Below, one piece after another: positions 48,301 to 56,096 of a DNA stretch of 64,000 nt. Origin of the DNA: JAAZKI01 sp012799905 (GTDB lineage Bacteria > Verrucomicrobiota > Lentisphaeria > Oligosphaerales > Oligosphaeraceae). A model generated the notes under the pieces. That model searched no databases and was not told the DNA's origin. It saw nothing but the letters and a program-made list of their open reading frames with translations. The translations under genes were made by a program, and so were the position numbers. Location: NCBI GenBank assembly GCA_050949415.1, contig JBMNFR010000015.1:124001-188000 (forward strand), given 5' to 3'. Numbering within the stretch: the first letter of the stretch is position 1; the number at the start of each line of letters is the position of its first letter.

Positions 48301-48826
48301 ACATCCGCTCACCATGCTCAGATGCGCCCCGGCGCGGATGCGACGCTAAATGCCAAAATTCATCTTCGCTGGCAGCCAAAGAAAATTTTTCGAGCATGCA
48401 AGGCTTGCCATAGGGATTAGCTCCGATAAGGACAAAAGCGCGAAAGTTGGTCACCAGCACTACGCGATAATGCTCCCAATAGCGCTGCACCTGCTCGGTG
48501 CCGGCAATGGCCTCGACATCCTCCTGCGGCGCTTTTGCCTCGATCCCCCCGCGCGAAGGCAGCAGTCCCTGGAAGGCTTCTCCACTGGCAGTCACCTCGG
48601 CGCCGGAACGCCGAAACTGGTCAGCGGTGAATAATCCGCCATCGGGTATGCCGGCCCCGGTGCTCTTGGGGTTAATGACGCAGCGCACCTTGGGAGTCAG
48701 CGTCGAGCCGATGGCAGTGAGCATACGCTCAAGCGCCGGATAAAACGATGTTTCAGCAACATGCGAACCAGTGCCGTGAATCCCGGCGATGTCTCTTAAA
48801 TAACGCTCAATGATGCTTTTAGACAT
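45350..48826 (-). CDS. Type ISP-like fused restriction nuclease / N6-adenine methyltransferase
   Basis: 1158 residues from ATG 48826 (AGGGATAT upstream; 30 earlier in-frame codons look non-coding). Layout: N-terminal PD-(D/E)xK-like nuclease segment (PD 61-62, E-A-K 96-98 in GGIEAKAP), a helical linker, amino-methyltransferase motif X GVWYTP (373-378), motif I DPCCGTG (412-418), motif IV NPPY (539-542), and ~500 residues of target-recognition type. These are the features of single-chain 'Type ISP' R-M proteins, but the helicase motor of LlaGI-like enzymes (~1580 residues) is absent, so it is nearer to Type IIG in layout. Likely defence against phage. Two AT-richer genes follow upstream on the same strand. 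Confidence 0.87.
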   Translation of the reverse strand: MSKSIIERYLRDIAGIHGTGSHVAETSFYPALERMLTAIGSTLTPKVRCVINPKSTGAGIPDGGLFTADQFRRSGAEVTASGEAFQGLLPSRGGIEAKAPQEDVEAIAGTEQVQRYWEHYRVVLVTNFRAFVLIGANPYGKPCMLEKFSLAASEDEFWHLASHPRRGASEHGERMFEYLKRVLLYNAPLCKPEDVAAILASYAHDARLRIQKAELPALKSVRDALEEALGLHFEGERGEHFFRSTLIQTLFYGVFSAWVFWARKKSLQTRDLPGFQQALFESSSSYSGGEHFDWRTAQYLLRVPMLRALFSQVADPGHLGALNLTEVLDWTAAALNRVNRNEFFESFDEGHAVQYFYEPFLQAFDPELRKELGVWYTPEEIVRYQVERVDAVLRSELGIADGLADPNVVVLDPCCGTGAYLRAVLWRIAATLQEKGGDALMAQDLKRAAMERVFGFEILPAPFVVAHLQLGLELENLGAPLQEQNGQPERVGVYLTNALTGWEPPSEKPKQIAFPGFEDERDAADKVKQEQPILVILGNPPYNAYAGISPDEENNLVEPYKVGLISEWGIKKFNLDDLYIRFFRLAEKRIAEYGGRGIVSFISNFSYLGDPSFVVARRRFLDEFDAIWLDCMNGDSRETGKLTPEGTPDPSVFSTEWNREGIRVGTAISLLVKRAREQTADARVRFRHFWGTDKRNDLLASLEVEDFDSQYEITSPNKENRWSFRPSNVSTEYLTWPKLTELSAEPPYNGPVERRGLSLISMARKELAVRMQAYFDHSVTDAQVGKLHPSLMMTGNRIVGPEARQKLLKESCFDEAKIVLYPFKPMDNRFCYLDNIRPLFSEPSPRLLAQRFPGNKFFITRDTADKSPEGPPFFFSPLVCDYDCISGHARHFPLRLKRDASPSSSSGAFLPGLGLEQDVVTANLSIAARAYLSSLGYGDPDADQVVSELIWHHALAIGYSPAYLEANADGVRQDWPRIPLPQVREQLEASAALGRQVAALLDSETPVPGVTAGKVLPELRLIAVFERLDGKQANPAAGDLDLTAGWGYAGRGGITMPGKGKLRDNGDGSCDVFLNDVTCWRKVPNAVWNYYIGGYQVIKKWLSYREKPLLGRGLLSEEVRYVSDMARRLAALVALGEKLDTNYHQTSAKSYPWPKNEE

Positions 48827-48957
48827 TATATCCCTACTTGGGGTTGGGCAATGTGCAAATCTAATGGCGCTCCCCCGGCACCTACTAGGCGCCCACCAGC
48901 CCAACCACTGTGCCAAGCCTCTCTTTCCATCGCAAGATTTCGCACGTTGCTACGGAT

Positions 48958-50259
48958 TTAAGCAGAATACGGGAAAACCTTATCGTCTCTTTCAATTTTT
49001 CCATTATTCAATAGAAGTGTATCTATGGTTTGAATGCTGACATGGAAATCATTGGCGGCTTTTTCCCGCCTTGTTTCAGAATAATCGCCATCGAGATAAT
49101 CATCCAAAGCCAGTATTGGACAAAGGAATTCACCGGCAAATGCCCTTTGAGCCTTCTGACGAGAAGATTTATAATCAGAAGTCACCAGCCACTCCCGGTT
49201 GGAATCTTTGTAAACTAACAAGTCACCAAGAAGTCTCGCTAATTCAAATCTTTGACTTGTTTCAAATCTTTTTTCCCTGGGAATAAATGTCCATTTCCCA
49301 TTTCCTTCATTTTTACCAATAGAAACAGGGGTTTCAACAGAGTAGTTGTTGTAATCAGAAAGCCCATTGGAAGCAATTCCAAGCAAGTCTAATAATGTAT
49401 TGTTCTCAATAACTCCATCCCCTAAATCATAAATTTCCCGGAGTTGTCGTGCCGCGCTTACACCCTGTTGCCACGGAAGTACATCCCTGACTCTGTCTAT
49501 CTTGATTTGGTCTTGCTGAACCTGTGGATTGCTTTCAATTCCTTGCGCCGTTTGCAAATGCTGTTGCAGCCTACCGTCTAAACCAAGAAAAGGAGCAATT
49601 TCTTTAATGGATGATATGCCTACATCTTCCTGAAAAAGCAAAATTCGCTGGAGAATCTCTTCGGGGCATTCTTCTGGATCATAGCCGAGAACTGCCTCTA
49701 GTCTTCTTTTGTTGCTGGCGCCGGGATCACGACGTTCTTCACAAACGATTTTCCACAGTTCCGGCAAATCTTCATCTATTTCAGATATCCTTGAGATAGT
49801 TGCTTCAATCAAAAAAGCAACTTCCTCTTGAAAAGTCTCAATAGGGACATAGTGAACAGCATCCAATTTCCCGATATAATTCACCGACTGGTGAGGCGTC
49901 GGGATTATATCAGACCAGATATTGATGAATTCTCCATCTGATGCAAAAAGAACCTTTGGCCAGACATATCCTTGATTTGCCGCGCCTAGCTCATGAGCGA
50001 CACGCCAATCAAAATCTGGCTTTTTGTCATTAATGGTTAGGAACTCATTTTCATGCCGCCACCAATAGTAGGCAAACCATTTGGCCAAAGGGTAAGTAGA
50101 GACAAGAATATAATCTTGAACACTCTTCGTCCAACCATTGATATTTTGAGTAAGAAAGACCTCATCGACATTTATGGAAAGATTCGCTGTGGTATTCTTG
50201 AAAATGACATCACTGTCGTCAGAATCTTTCCAATCCATCGTTATTTTGAAATCAGACAT
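48958..50259 (-). CDS. IrrE/ImmA-like protein with degenerate metal motif
   Basis: 433 residues from ATG 50259, five bases after GGAGG. The N-terminal half has a distinctive block (WRVAHELGAANQGYVWPKVLFASDGE, residues 85-110, given here in parts: HELGAANQGYVWP and LFASDGE). The C-terminal part (about 335-415) follows the order of an ImmA/IrrE zinc peptidase: QRFELARLLGDLL where RRFTLAHELGH is expected, then RAFAGEFLCP and a winged-helix-like tail (KAANDFHVSIQTIDTLLLNNG). The HExxH pair is replaced by R-L-L-G-D, so peptidase activity is unlikely. Its start overlaps the 154-residue gene by 19 bases. Base composition is clearly AT-richer than the flanks. Probably a regulator or sensor in a defence module. 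Confidence 0.65.
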   Translation of the reverse strand: MSDFKITMDWKDSDDSDVIFKNTTANLSINVDEVFLTQNINGWTKSVQDYILVSTYPLAKWFAYYWWRHENEFLTINDKKPDFDWRVAHELGAANQGYVWPKVLFASDGEFINIWSDIIPTPHQSVNYIGKLDAVHYVPIETFQEEVAFLIEATISRISEIDEDLPELWKIVCEERRDPGASNKRRLEAVLGYDPEECPEEILQRILLFQEDVGISSIKEIAPFLGLDGRLQQHLQTAQGIESNPQVQQDQIKIDRVRDVLPWQQGVSAARQLREIYDLGDGVIENNTLLDLLGIASNGLSDYNNYSVETPVSIGKNEGNGKWTFIPREKRFETSQRFELARLLGDLLVYKDSNREWLVTSDYKSSRQKAQRAFAGEFLCPILALDDYLDGDYSETRREKAANDFHVSIQTIDTLLLNNGKIERDDKVFPYSA

Positions 50260-50705
50260 TCCGACGTCCTCCATTTTTCAAGAATTTTCTCATACATGGG
50301 ATCAGTTGGTTGCAACGGATAGCCGTGGTAGGAGCCAGTATATGGATTTTCTATTTGCGCTTCCAGTGGAACCTCCTTGCCATTCTTCAAGGTTATAACT
50401 GACCAGATATTTTTGGGGAATCCATATTCATTTATTAGAACACTGATAAATCCTTTCGCAATTCCGAGTTTCAATAAATCAAGTGCTTCGGAAGGTTTGT
50501 AAACAGAAACTTCATCACAAAGGGATTTCATAGGTCGTGGGTCCGGAGGCTGCGATAATCTAAACTCACCAAGGCGCTTCTTATGCTGAGGATTCCCGCC
50601 ATAACTGACCTTTGAATACAAACGCTGAAGGAATGGAACATCGTCAGTAGAACAATTCCGAATCTTACGCTTTGGATTGAATTTGTTATTTCGACGTTTT
50701 ATCAT
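50241..50705 (-). CDS. Small basic protein, coupled partner of the IrrE-like protein
   Basis: 154 residues beginning MIKRRNNKFNPKRK, with a basic N-terminus and a short central signature (KKRLGEFRLSQPPDPRP followed by KSLCDEV) and a second conserved-looking block near the end (YGFPKNIWSV, PLEAQIENPYTGSYHGYP). I have the impression of a widespread uncharacterised family with this 'PPxxPRPxKxLCD' pattern, but cannot verify it. AAGGAA precedes the ATG. The last 19 bases overlap the IrrE-like gene, implying translational coupling. AT-rich like its partner. Confidence 0.65.
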   Translation of the reverse strand: MIKRRNNKFNPKRKIRNCSTDDVPFLQRLYSKVSYGGNPQHKKRLGEFRLSQPPDPRPMKSLCDEVSVYKPSEALDLLKLGIAKGFISVLINEYGFPKNIWSVITLKNGKEVPLEAQIENPYTGSYHGYPLQPTDPMYEKILEKWRTSECLISK

Positions 50706-50926
50706 TGTTTATTTCCTTATCACCCTGTCATGCCTCCATAATGTAACCCGGCATCACAAAAAAGATAAGGGTAAAATCAATTTTTCCCTGGATGTCTATC
50801 AATGGGTCACCGAGTTGATACTCGGATGCAGCACTTCAATTGAAATAGGCTCAACAGCTCATTTTGAATGTGGAGACCTGGTGGGCACGCGATGAATTAT
50901 CCATAGGCGGCAACGCAGCCTGTGGG
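50706..50926. other. Gap between murC and the defence-like cluster
   Basis: 221 bases with no gene. 50799-50831 carries the 'gggtcaccgagttgatactc' dispersed motif. This is the probable promoter region of the 154-residue gene; no clear box pair was picked out. Confidence 0.45.
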
Positions 50927-52366
50927 CTACTCTGATTCTCGTGTTGATTTGGCATCAGGGTCCTCCTGGGCCAATTGCTTGGTCCACTCCCGCAGGGAAC
51001 TATCGCGTGCACCCATGATCAGGCAGCAGGACGCATCGTGCTGGCTGCGGATGAGCACCTCGGCTTCGGGGCGAGTTGCCGCTTTGACTGGCAGACCGGC
51101 GGCGGCCAGTTCGGCTGCCACTTGCTCTGATGTCGGATTGAATGACGCCGAACCACCGGCATAATACACCGGCAAAAGCAACAGCCGGTCATCGGGATGC
51201 AATGCGCCGCGCAAGGCCTCAGGCAGGGTCGCTCGCATAAACTCCAGCGGCCGGAAGCCGTGCGGCTGGAAACAAGCCAGCAACGGTGACCCAAAACGCT
51301 CCCGAGCCGTGGACAAGGCCGCTGCAATCTTCTCCGGATTGTGCGCATAGTCGTTGATGACAGCCGTTCCATCCGCCCATTGCCCGATGACCTCAAAGCG
51401 CTGCCGCACACCGGGAAAAGCAGCCAATGCACCTGCCAGCGCCGCCGGCGAATGCGGCAAATCAAGCAGGCTGAGCAAGGCCAGCGTCGCAGTTGCATTG
51501 ACCGCGGAATGACGGCCTGACTGCGAAGACGAGACTTCGCCAAAACACGGCGCGCGGAAGCGAATTCCCTGTGCCCCAGCAGTGTATTCCATCGGATACA
51601 GCACGCCCGGCGCACTGGTCTCCTCTGCGGCAAAAAGAGCCTGTCGCTGCGGACCGCCTGCGGCGAGGTCGGCCAGCTCAGCCAAGACCGCGACGCCGTG
51701 CCGGCAGCGCTCTAAAAATCCGGCGAACACGACCCGCAGTTCGTCCTGGCTGTAGTGGTCGTTGCCGACATTGAGCAGCACGCCATAGTCCGGCGTAAAG
51801 GCGCTCAAGGAACGATCGCTCTCGTCGACTTCATAAACCAGCCAGCGTGGATGCTTGCCAGCAACGGCAAAATTGCCGGGGAAGACATCAGTTTCGGCAT
51901 CAAGGCTATAGCCGCCATTGACCATGAGCACGTCCTCGCCCAAGGCGCGCAGAGCACTGACAATCCATCCTGTCACCGATGTCTTGCCGCACGACCCAGC
52001 CACCGCAATCTGCTTGCCATCCAGACGATTGAGCGCCGCAGCCAAGGCCTTGGCGCGATGCACGACCGGACAAGTCGGCAGCACCTGCAAATCGGGATTG
52101 TCAGCCTCGACAGCCGTTGAGATGATCAGTGCGTCCGGCTCTTCCGCACGCACGCCACTGCCGTCCTGAGCGTAGAGACGTATGCCCTGCCGGCGCAAAG
52201 CGGCATAAAGCTCATTTTTGCCTGGCTCGTCCAACCCACGGTCACTGCCAGCGACATCGTGCCCCTGCCAGCGCAAGAGCTGAGCCAGGCCGCTCATGCC
52301 AATGCCGCCAATCCCAACTAAAAATACCTTGGACGGAAGAACCGAAAAATGGGCGGATGATTCCAT
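50927..52366 (-). CDS. murC: UDP-N-acetylmuramate:L-alanine ligase (MurC-type Mur ligase)
   Basis: 479 residues. The N-terminal UDP-binding segment FLVGIGGIGMSGLAQLL is typical of MurC. The ATP loop is GSCGKTS (124-130), where most MurC have GTHGKTTT, and the C-terminal domain has NDYAHNPEKI instead of the usual DYGHHPTE. It would attach the first peptide residue to UDP-MurNAc. The two deviations leave open a Mur-ligase paralog such as Mpl. Downstream of the exonuclease gene on the same strand, with a TGGAC element between. Confidence 0.78.
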   Translation of the reverse strand: MESSAHFSVLPSKVFLVGIGGIGMSGLAQLLRWQGHDVAGSDRGLDEPGKNELYAALRRQGIRLYAQDGSGVRAEEPDALIISTAVEADNPDLQVLPTCPVVHRAKALAAALNRLDGKQIAVAGSCGKTSVTGWIVSALRALGEDVLMVNGGYSLDAETDVFPGNFAVAGKHPRWLVYEVDESDRSLSAFTPDYGVLLNVGNDHYSQDELRVVFAGFLERCRHGVAVLAELADLAAGGPQRQALFAAEETSAPGVLYPMEYTAGAQGIRFRAPCFGEVSSSQSGRHSAVNATATLALLSLLDLPHSPAALAGALAAFPGVRQRFEVIGQWADGTAVINDYAHNPEKIAAALSTARERFGSPLLACFQPHGFRPLEFMRATLPEALRGALHPDDRLLLLPVYYAGGSASFNPTSEQVAAELAAAGLPVKAATRPEAEVLIRSQHDASCCLIMGARDSSLREWTKQLAQEDPDAKSTRESE

Positions 52367-52549
52367 AAGATGATGCTTTCGCTCAAAAAGGGGAAGAGAA
52401 TTAGTGGACAGTGGACAATGGACTTTAGTGGACTTTAATGGACATTAGTAAACGATGGACTGTGGACGGAAGTGGACGTTAGTGGAGAGTGGACGTGGAC
52501 GTTAATGGACGTTAGTGGACGGTGCCGAGGGGCGAGATTAGGGCATAAT
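52367..52549. repeat. TGGAC element between the exonuclease and murC genes
   Basis: 52402-52522 is a forward copy of the ~125-bp TGGAC element, with a GGGGCGA fragment at 52528-52535. Both flanking genes are leftward, so the element lies in a potential operon gap. Confidence 0.8.
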
Positions 52550-53155
52550 TTATCCGTTGTTTCGGCTGATTCCAAGTGCCATCAGGTCGTCCAGGCGCAT
52601 TTCCCGCCATCCTGGCTGACTTAAGATGTGCTCTAGTAGATAACCGCAGCCGACCGCATCGAAAAGCGCGTCATGCGCTTCGCGCCCCGGGCAGGCTTGG
52701 CGAGTTTTTTCCAGAAGTCCGAGCCGTTCCAGGAGATCACCGAGTTGATAGCTTTCCAGGCCCGGGTAGGCTGCCCGCGCTAAAACCAGGGAATCGACCC
52801 AGTCCGGAAAATCATGAAAAGCAAAGGTCTGCCGCAGCAGCGACCGTTCAGTCGGCGCGTGGTGCGCTGCTAAGGGGCGCCCCAGAAGCCACGGCGACAG
52901 CTGCGGCCATAACTCCAGCAAAGTCGGCGACTGCGCCAATTCCTCCCGGATTGACGCCCATCGCCCTGGCGCATAAGGATTGAATGGATGACTCTCTGGA
53001 ACCCGCAGATTCATGACCAGGCTGTGTTCCGGCAAGACACGGCCATGACGAAAAAAGACGACTCCGATCTGCCAAGGCAAATTCGGGTGGCCCTCGCAGG
53101 CGCCGGTGCTCTCAAAATCCAAAACCACCATGTCGGTTTCAACTGCCAAAACCAT
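52550..53155 (-). CDS. DEDD-type 3'-5' exonuclease (DnaQ/RNase T-like)
   Basis: About 201 residues from ATG 53155 (AGGAACGGA upstream); ATG 53209 would add 18. Motif I is VVLDFESTG (D and E ligands), motif II lies around HHAPTERSLL, and motif III is EAHDALFDAVG (DEDDh-type His and Asp). It may proofread or degrade nucleic acids, or trim RNA. The single-domain length is like DnaQ epsilon, but no beta-clamp motif is seen. It is divergently arranged with the isomerase gene starting at 53275. Confidence 0.82.
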   Translation of the reverse strand: MVLAVETDMVVLDFESTGACEGHPNLPWQIGVVFFRHGRVLPEHSLVMNLRVPESHPFNPYAPGRWASIREELAQSPTLLELWPQLSPWLLGRPLAAHHAPTERSLLRQTFAFHDFPDWVDSLVLARAAYPGLESYQLGDLLERLGLLEKTRQACPGREAHDALFDAVGCGYLLEHILSQPGWREMRLDDLMALGISRNNG

Positions 53156-53274
53156 CGTTCCGTTCCTGCTATCATGCCTTTTTTCGCTGCCGGACGCCGA
53201 GTCAATCATTGGGAGTATATTATAACGTCTCCCCATCAACATCCAAACCGCAACACCTCATTCGGAGAACTACG

Positions 53275-54015
53275 ATGATTGACCTCAAGCGCAACCTCGC
53301 TGTCCAGGCCTACTGCTTCCGCCACTTCAAGGCTGGAGGCCCCGTCGCCCTCGCTCACAAAGTCCGCGAAATCGGCCTCACTAAAATTGAAATCTCACCG
53401 CCGACCGACCGCGCACTGTTCAAGGACACCATCCAGCAATACCGGGATGAGGGTGTTGACATCGCCTCGGTCTTTGCTCCGACTCTGACTGGCAACGAGC
53501 CGGCCGAACGTTCTGCTTGTGAATTCGCCAAGCTCTGCGGCCTAAAGCACATGACCGTCAACTTCGTGCTCGACCAAAACGTCCACCAGACTTTCGCTCT
53601 CGCAGAGAAACTGGCAGCCGAATACGACCTCAATCTCGGCATCCACAACCACGGCTGCAGCCACTGGCTGGGTTCGGCCGCCATGCTCAACTACATCTTC
53701 CAGAACACCTCGCCGCGCATTGGCCTCTGCCTGGATACCGCCTGGGCTCAGGACGCCAACCTCAATGCCGTTGACGCTGTCCGCAAATACGCCGACCGCC
53801 TGTACGGCATCCACTTCAAGGACTTTGTCTATGACCGCAATAAAAAGCACCGTGACGTCGTCATCGGCAGCGGCACTATCGACCTGCCGGGCATGATCCA
53901 GGCCATGCGCGACATCGACTACCAGGGTTTCGCCGCCCTGGAATACGAAGGCGAACCGGAAAACCCGAATCCGGCGCTCATCGCCTGTCGCGAAGCCATC
54001 GAAAAATGCTGCTGA
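53275..54015 (+). CDS. Sugar phosphate isomerase/epimerase (TIM barrel)
   Basis: 246 residues from ATG 53275, with CGGAGAA upstream; the longer frame to 53209 has no ribosome site. Barrel strands and metal-ligand segments are visible: KIEISPPTDR, LGIHNHGCSHW, IGLCLDTAWAQ and YGIHFKDFVYD. These match the IolE/IolI and hydroxypyruvate-isomerase-like superfamily. Substrate unknown. It is a compact single gene facing away from the exonuclease. Confidence 0.85.
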   Translation: MIDLKRNLAVQAYCFRHFKAGGPVALAHKVREIGLTKIEISPPTDRALFKDTIQQYRDEGVDIASVFAPTLTGNEPAERSACEFAKLCGLKHMTVNFVLDQNVHQTFALAEKLAAEYDLNLGIHNHGCSHWLGSAAMLNYIFQNTSPRIGLCLDTAWAQDANLNAVDAVRKYADRLYGIHFKDFVYDRNKKHRDVVIGSGTIDLPGMIQAMRDIDYQGFAALEYEGEPENPNPALIACREAIEKCC

Positions 54016-54048
54016 AAACGAAACACGCCGTAGCGGCTTCTGGCGCTG

Positions 54049-55071
54049 TCACCTTTTTTCGGTGATGCTCAAACACATCGCGTCCAGAGCCAGGCGCTCT
54101 TCGACATAGCTTTTCACGCAGCGCGCAAACTCCTCGACCTCCCGGATGTCCTGTTCGGCCTCCCAGGGAGAGGGCGGATTTTCAAGCAAGTCGCCGGCGT
54201 CGGCCAGTATTTCCGGGTGTGGGAGCAGCTCGGCAGCCATACCGCTGGCGATTAAGAAACGCTGCAAGAACCAAGCCTGCATGGCATCGATGAGAGAGTC
54301 TCGCAAACGCACGTACTCTGCTGCAATTCGAGCCTCTTGCTCTTCGGCCAACTGCTTCCTGAGCTGGGCATTCTCCACGTCGTCCCAGCGCGGGTCGCGT
54401 TCCGCCTCGGCCTGCTTCTCGGCCAAATCATACAATTTGCCAAAAAGCTGACTGATCTGAGCAGCGGCCAGCAGGCCAACCTTCGCCCCAGCCTGGCGGC
54501 GCAGGTTCGCCAAAATGGCAAACAGCCCTTCTTGCAGCGCCAGGCTGTAGTCCTGACGATTGCGCAACAGCGACATGCACTGACAGCGCGACCGAATCGT
54601 CGGCAGCAGCCGGCGCGCATTCACGGTCAGCAACAGCAACATAGTCCCACGCGGCGGCTCTTCCAGTGTCTTCAGAAAAGCGTTCTGCGCCTCGTCGCCC
54701 AGGCATTCGGCCTCGACCACGATGCCGACCTTGAGCCGACCCGGCAATGCCGCCAACGAAATGTCATGGTCGAACTGACGCATGGCGTCAACAGTGATCA
54801 GGCGCGACTTAGACTGCGGCCGGATAACGAAGCATTCCGGATACGCCTGTTTCTGAAACAGCTGGCAAGGCTGGCATACGCCGCAGGCCTGGCCGTCCTC
54901 CGACGCATCCAGACAAGCCGCGGTCTGAGCCCAGGCCAGGCTGAATTTTTCCAAGAAATCCGCATCATCGCCGATGAGCAGATACGCCTGGCCAGTCCGG
55001 CCAGCGGCTTTGGCCTGGCGCAGGCTCCGGCAAATGCGCGGGTATTGGGCTTCGAATTCAGTCAAGGGCAT
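54049..55071 (-). CDS. holB: DNA polymerase III clamp-loader delta' subunit
   Basis: 340 residues from ATG 55071 (GCGGAGGT upstream; longer frame rejected). Features of delta': the AAA+ core opens QAYLLIGDD with no intact Walker A, a Cys4 zinc module (AACL...CGVCQPC), an EAECLGDEAQNAFLKTLEEPP region (sensor/Walker B zone) and the SRC motif in IRSRCQ. Delta' is a non-hydrolysing part of the clamp loader. The first 14 bases overlap the end of tmk, the usual tmk-holB operon order. Confidence 0.9.
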   Translation of the reverse strand: MPLTEFEAQYPRICRSLRQAKAAGRTGQAYLLIGDDADFLEKFSLAWAQTAACLDASEDGQACGVCQPCQLFQKQAYPECFVIRPQSKSRLITVDAMRQFDHDISLAALPGRLKVGIVVEAECLGDEAQNAFLKTLEEPPRGTMLLLLTVNARRLLPTIRSRCQCMSLLRNRQDYSLALQEGLFAILANLRRQAGAKVGLLAAAQISQLFGKLYDLAEKQAEAERDPRWDDVENAQLRKQLAEEQEARIAAEYVRLRDSLIDAMQAWFLQRFLIASGMAAELLPHPEILADAGDLLENPPSPWEAEQDIREVEEFARCVKSYVEERLALDAMCLSITEKR

Positions 55072-55708
55072 ATCGCACCTCCGCCAGGATATCAGCAGCA
55101 ATCGCCGCTGCTGGCCGCTCGGCGTCAATCACTCGGAATCGTTGCGGGAATTGCCTGGCCAAGTCATGGAAACCGGCATGCACCAGCCGATGGAAGTCAT
55201 TGTCTTCGGCTTCAAAGCGGTCGTTCGGCGCGGCACCGTCCCGACCGCGGGTGCGACGACGGCTTTCCTCCAGGCTGATGTCCAGGAGAAAAGTCAGGTT
55301 TGGCCAGCGGCCGCAGACACTGAAGTCATGCATAGCCGCGATAAACGCCATGTCAAGTTTGCGGGCATAGCCCTGGTACGCCGTGGTCGAATCCAGGAAA
55401 CGGTCGCACAGCACCACGCCGCCCTGCTCAAGATGCGGCAGGATGCGCTCCCGCATGTGCTGCGCCCGACTGGCGCCAAACAGCAGCAGCTCGGCCTCCG
55501 GCGCCACTGGCGCGCCATCACGACACATCAGCAGCTGCCGGAGTTGCTCACCCAAGGGCGTGCCGCCAGGCTCGCGTGTCTTCAAGACAGCATATCCGGC
55601 ACTGGTCAACGCCTCGCCCAAAAGCTCAATCTGGGTCGTCTTCCCAGCCCCTTCCGGTCCCTCGAGGGTAACAAACAATCCACCTGCTATCGTCGTAGAC
55701 ACAGCCAC
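55058..55708 (-). CDS. tmk: Thymidylate kinase
   Basis: Phosphorylates dTMP to dTDP. 216 residues from GTG 55708, six bases after AGGGAG; the frame is open upstream to 55801 but those residues do not fit the family. P-loop GPEGAGKT (17-24), DRFLDSTTAYQG (the DRY/H-type motif with substrate-binding residues) and a lid region TRGRDGAAPNDRFE. Upstream partner of holB. Confidence 0.93.
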   Translation of the reverse strand: MAVSTTIAGGLFVTLEGPEGAGKTTQIELLGEALTSAGYAVLKTREPGGTPLGEQLRQLLMCRDGAPVAPEAELLLFGASRAQHMRERILPHLEQGGVVLCDRFLDSTTAYQGYARKLDMAFIAAMHDFSVCGRWPNLTFLLDISLEESRRRTRGRDGAAPNDRFEAEDNDFHRLVHAGFHDLARQFPQRFRVIDAERPAAAIAADILAEVRYALD

Positions 55709-56096
55709 GCCACTCTCCCTACAGATGCCAAGCAAAATGTCACCGTCAATCGTTGCTCTGACAGGAAGGAGACCGCCGTGAAAAGATGCTATTAGCCTCA
55801 ACTACGATGCGTCCTCGGCGCCGGAATATATTTAGAAATCGCACCCAAATCCGACCCTAGCTTTTCTGACGCTGCTGCCTGTCTTGGAGTACCCGAGACG
55901 GGACTCGAACCCGTAAGGAGTTTTCCTCCGACAGATTTTAAGTCTGTTGTGTCTGCCATTCCACCACTCGGGCATGGTGATATAATTTACCGCAATTCCC
56001 GGCGTAAACAAGTTATTATGGTCATATTCCGTCCCGGGGCGCGGCTCATAGGCGTGTAATTGGTCAGTCGTGGTGGCTGGCCTCGCCATGCGGTTT
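55709..56096. other. Gap holding only tRNA-Leu
   Basis: Apart from tRNA-Leu(UAA) at 55890-55973 I see no gene or repeat family in these 388 bases. The frames crossing it read through the tRNA. Confidence 0.55.
55890..55973 (-). tRNA. tRNA-Leu(UAA), long variable arm, CCA not encoded
   Basis: 84-base class II tRNA: acceptor GCCCGAG/CTCGGGT (G-U at 1-72), anticodon stem ACAGA/TCTGT, loop CTTAAAA (anticodon TAA at 55938-55940), long variable stem CGGAGGAAAACTCC-type and T-stem ACGGG/CCCGT. A73 is followed by CTCC, so CCA must be added enzymatically, unlike the tRNA-Val and tRNA-Cys genes here. Confidence 0.94.

Noticed and set aside
50677..50895. 72-codon plus-strand frame upstream of murC
   Set aside because: It overlaps the start of the 154-residue gene antisense and includes the dispersed 'tgatactcgg' motif; no ribosome site.
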